From assembly GCF_045528445.1 (NCBI RefSeq), contig NZ_JBGQQU010000001.1:62001-126000 (forward strand): DNA of 64,000 nucleotides. The letters are read 5' to 3'. Of the stretch, positions 63,900-64,000 are shown one piece after another. The notes under the pieces are model-generated. The model did not search any database. It was not told the origin of the DNA and saw only the letters and a program-made list of their open reading frames with translations. The DNA is from Desemzia sp045528445 (GTDB taxonomy: Bacteria; Bacillota; Bacilli; Lactobacillales; Carnobacteriaceae). Position numbers and translations under genes: made by a program. The first letter of the stretch is position 1. The number at the start of each line of letters is the position of its first letter.

Positions 63900-64000
63900 G
63901 TGAAAGACAAGGTTTTTGAAACTCTGCAAAAAATGGGTAAGACATTTATGCTTCCAATTGCATTATTACCTATTGCTGGGTTACTTCTTGGTATCGGAGC
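63900..64000 (+). CDS. PTS system EIIC component, N-terminal part
   Basis: The first 33 codons of a gene that continues beyond the window. It starts at a GTG (63900) seven bases after TAAGGAGGAAT. 'LQKMGKTFMLPIALLPIAGLLLGIG' is split around an amphipathic start and the first membrane helix, the standard N-terminus of glucose/maltose/N-acetylglucosamine-type PTS permeases (EIIC, often fused to EIIB and EIIA). The sugar cannot be decided from this piece. Its promoter and hairpin leader suggest separate control from ftsY. Confidence 0.85.
   Translation, partial: MKDKVFETLQKMGKTFMLPIALLPIAGLLLGIG

Noticed and set aside
1..64000. CRISPR array, insertion sequence, prophage, tRNA or rRNA
   Set aside because: No regularly spaced identical repeats, transposase, integrase or phage genes were seen, and no tRNA- or rRNA-like stretch was recognised in the gaps. 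Short RNAs without strong structure could be missed by eye.

Overview
The window is a gene-dense, AT-rich stretch of core chromosome from a low-GC Gram-positive bacterium. Gene content and order point to Lactobacillales, most likely Carnobacteriaceae or a close Enterococcus relative. The grounds are a V-type ATPase operon closely resembling the Enterococcus hirae ntp operon, a DFBCA-ordered opp operon, strong AGGAGG ribosome binding sites, frequent TTG/GTG starts and TTGnnn-N17-TATAAT promoters. The genus is an inference; no rRNA gene is present to settle it. No tRNA, rRNA, CRISPR array, insertion sequence or prophage was found, and almost every gene belongs to a known family.

Layout. 1-6030: end of holA, rpsT, uvrB (SOS promoter), rpsO and pnp, with structured leaders. 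6029-6798 (minus): a DUF3891-like gene broken by a frameshift and an in-frame amber stop. 7029-10702: asd-dapA-rnjB (lysine/cell-wall precursors and RNase J2). 10810-11057: a long palindromic element, then an HD-domain gene and a GNAT gene. 12347-13145: TPP riboswitch and thiT. 13313-16031: an uncharacterised M50-like membrane protein and cardiolipin synthase. 16222-19713: opuCABCD osmolyte importer. 19783-20121 (minus): a small YolD-like gene under a promoter carrying two LexA-type boxes. 20266-21135: DegV/FakB-type protein. 21507-30046: nine-gene V-ATPase operon. 30229-44389: patatin, ydbC-like, gmk-rpoZ, coaBC-priA-fmt-rsmB-stp-prkC and rsgA-rpe-thiN. 44463-44651 (minus): rpmB. 44921-50828: asp23/yloU, fakA, recG, plsX, acpP. 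51127-56857: oppDFBCA. 56924-57255: a second long palindromic element. 57332-63692: rnc-smc-HAD-ftsY. 63900-end: start of a PTS transporter gene with a structured leader.

How the genes work together. FakA, a DegV/FakB-type protein, PlsX and acyl carrier protein outline the route from fatty acids through acyl-phosphate to phospholipid, with cardiolipin synthase downstream. ThiT (riboswitch-controlled uptake) and ThiN (pyrophosphorylation) outline thiamine salvage. The V-ATPase proteolipid keeps every residue known to bind Na+ in E. hirae NtpK, so Na+ pumping is expected. uvrB and the YolD-like gene look like two members of one LexA regulon. RNA-processing genes (pnp, rnc, rnjB) sit near strong hairpins that could be processing or autoregulation sites.

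Nothing here is clearly a new multi-gene system. The best leads are the orphan SOS-controlled YolD-like gene with its duplicated operator, the two palindromic intergenic elements with short ribosome-binding-site-preceded reading frames, and the recG leader, where a hairpin lies between the Shine-Dalgarno sequence and the start codon.
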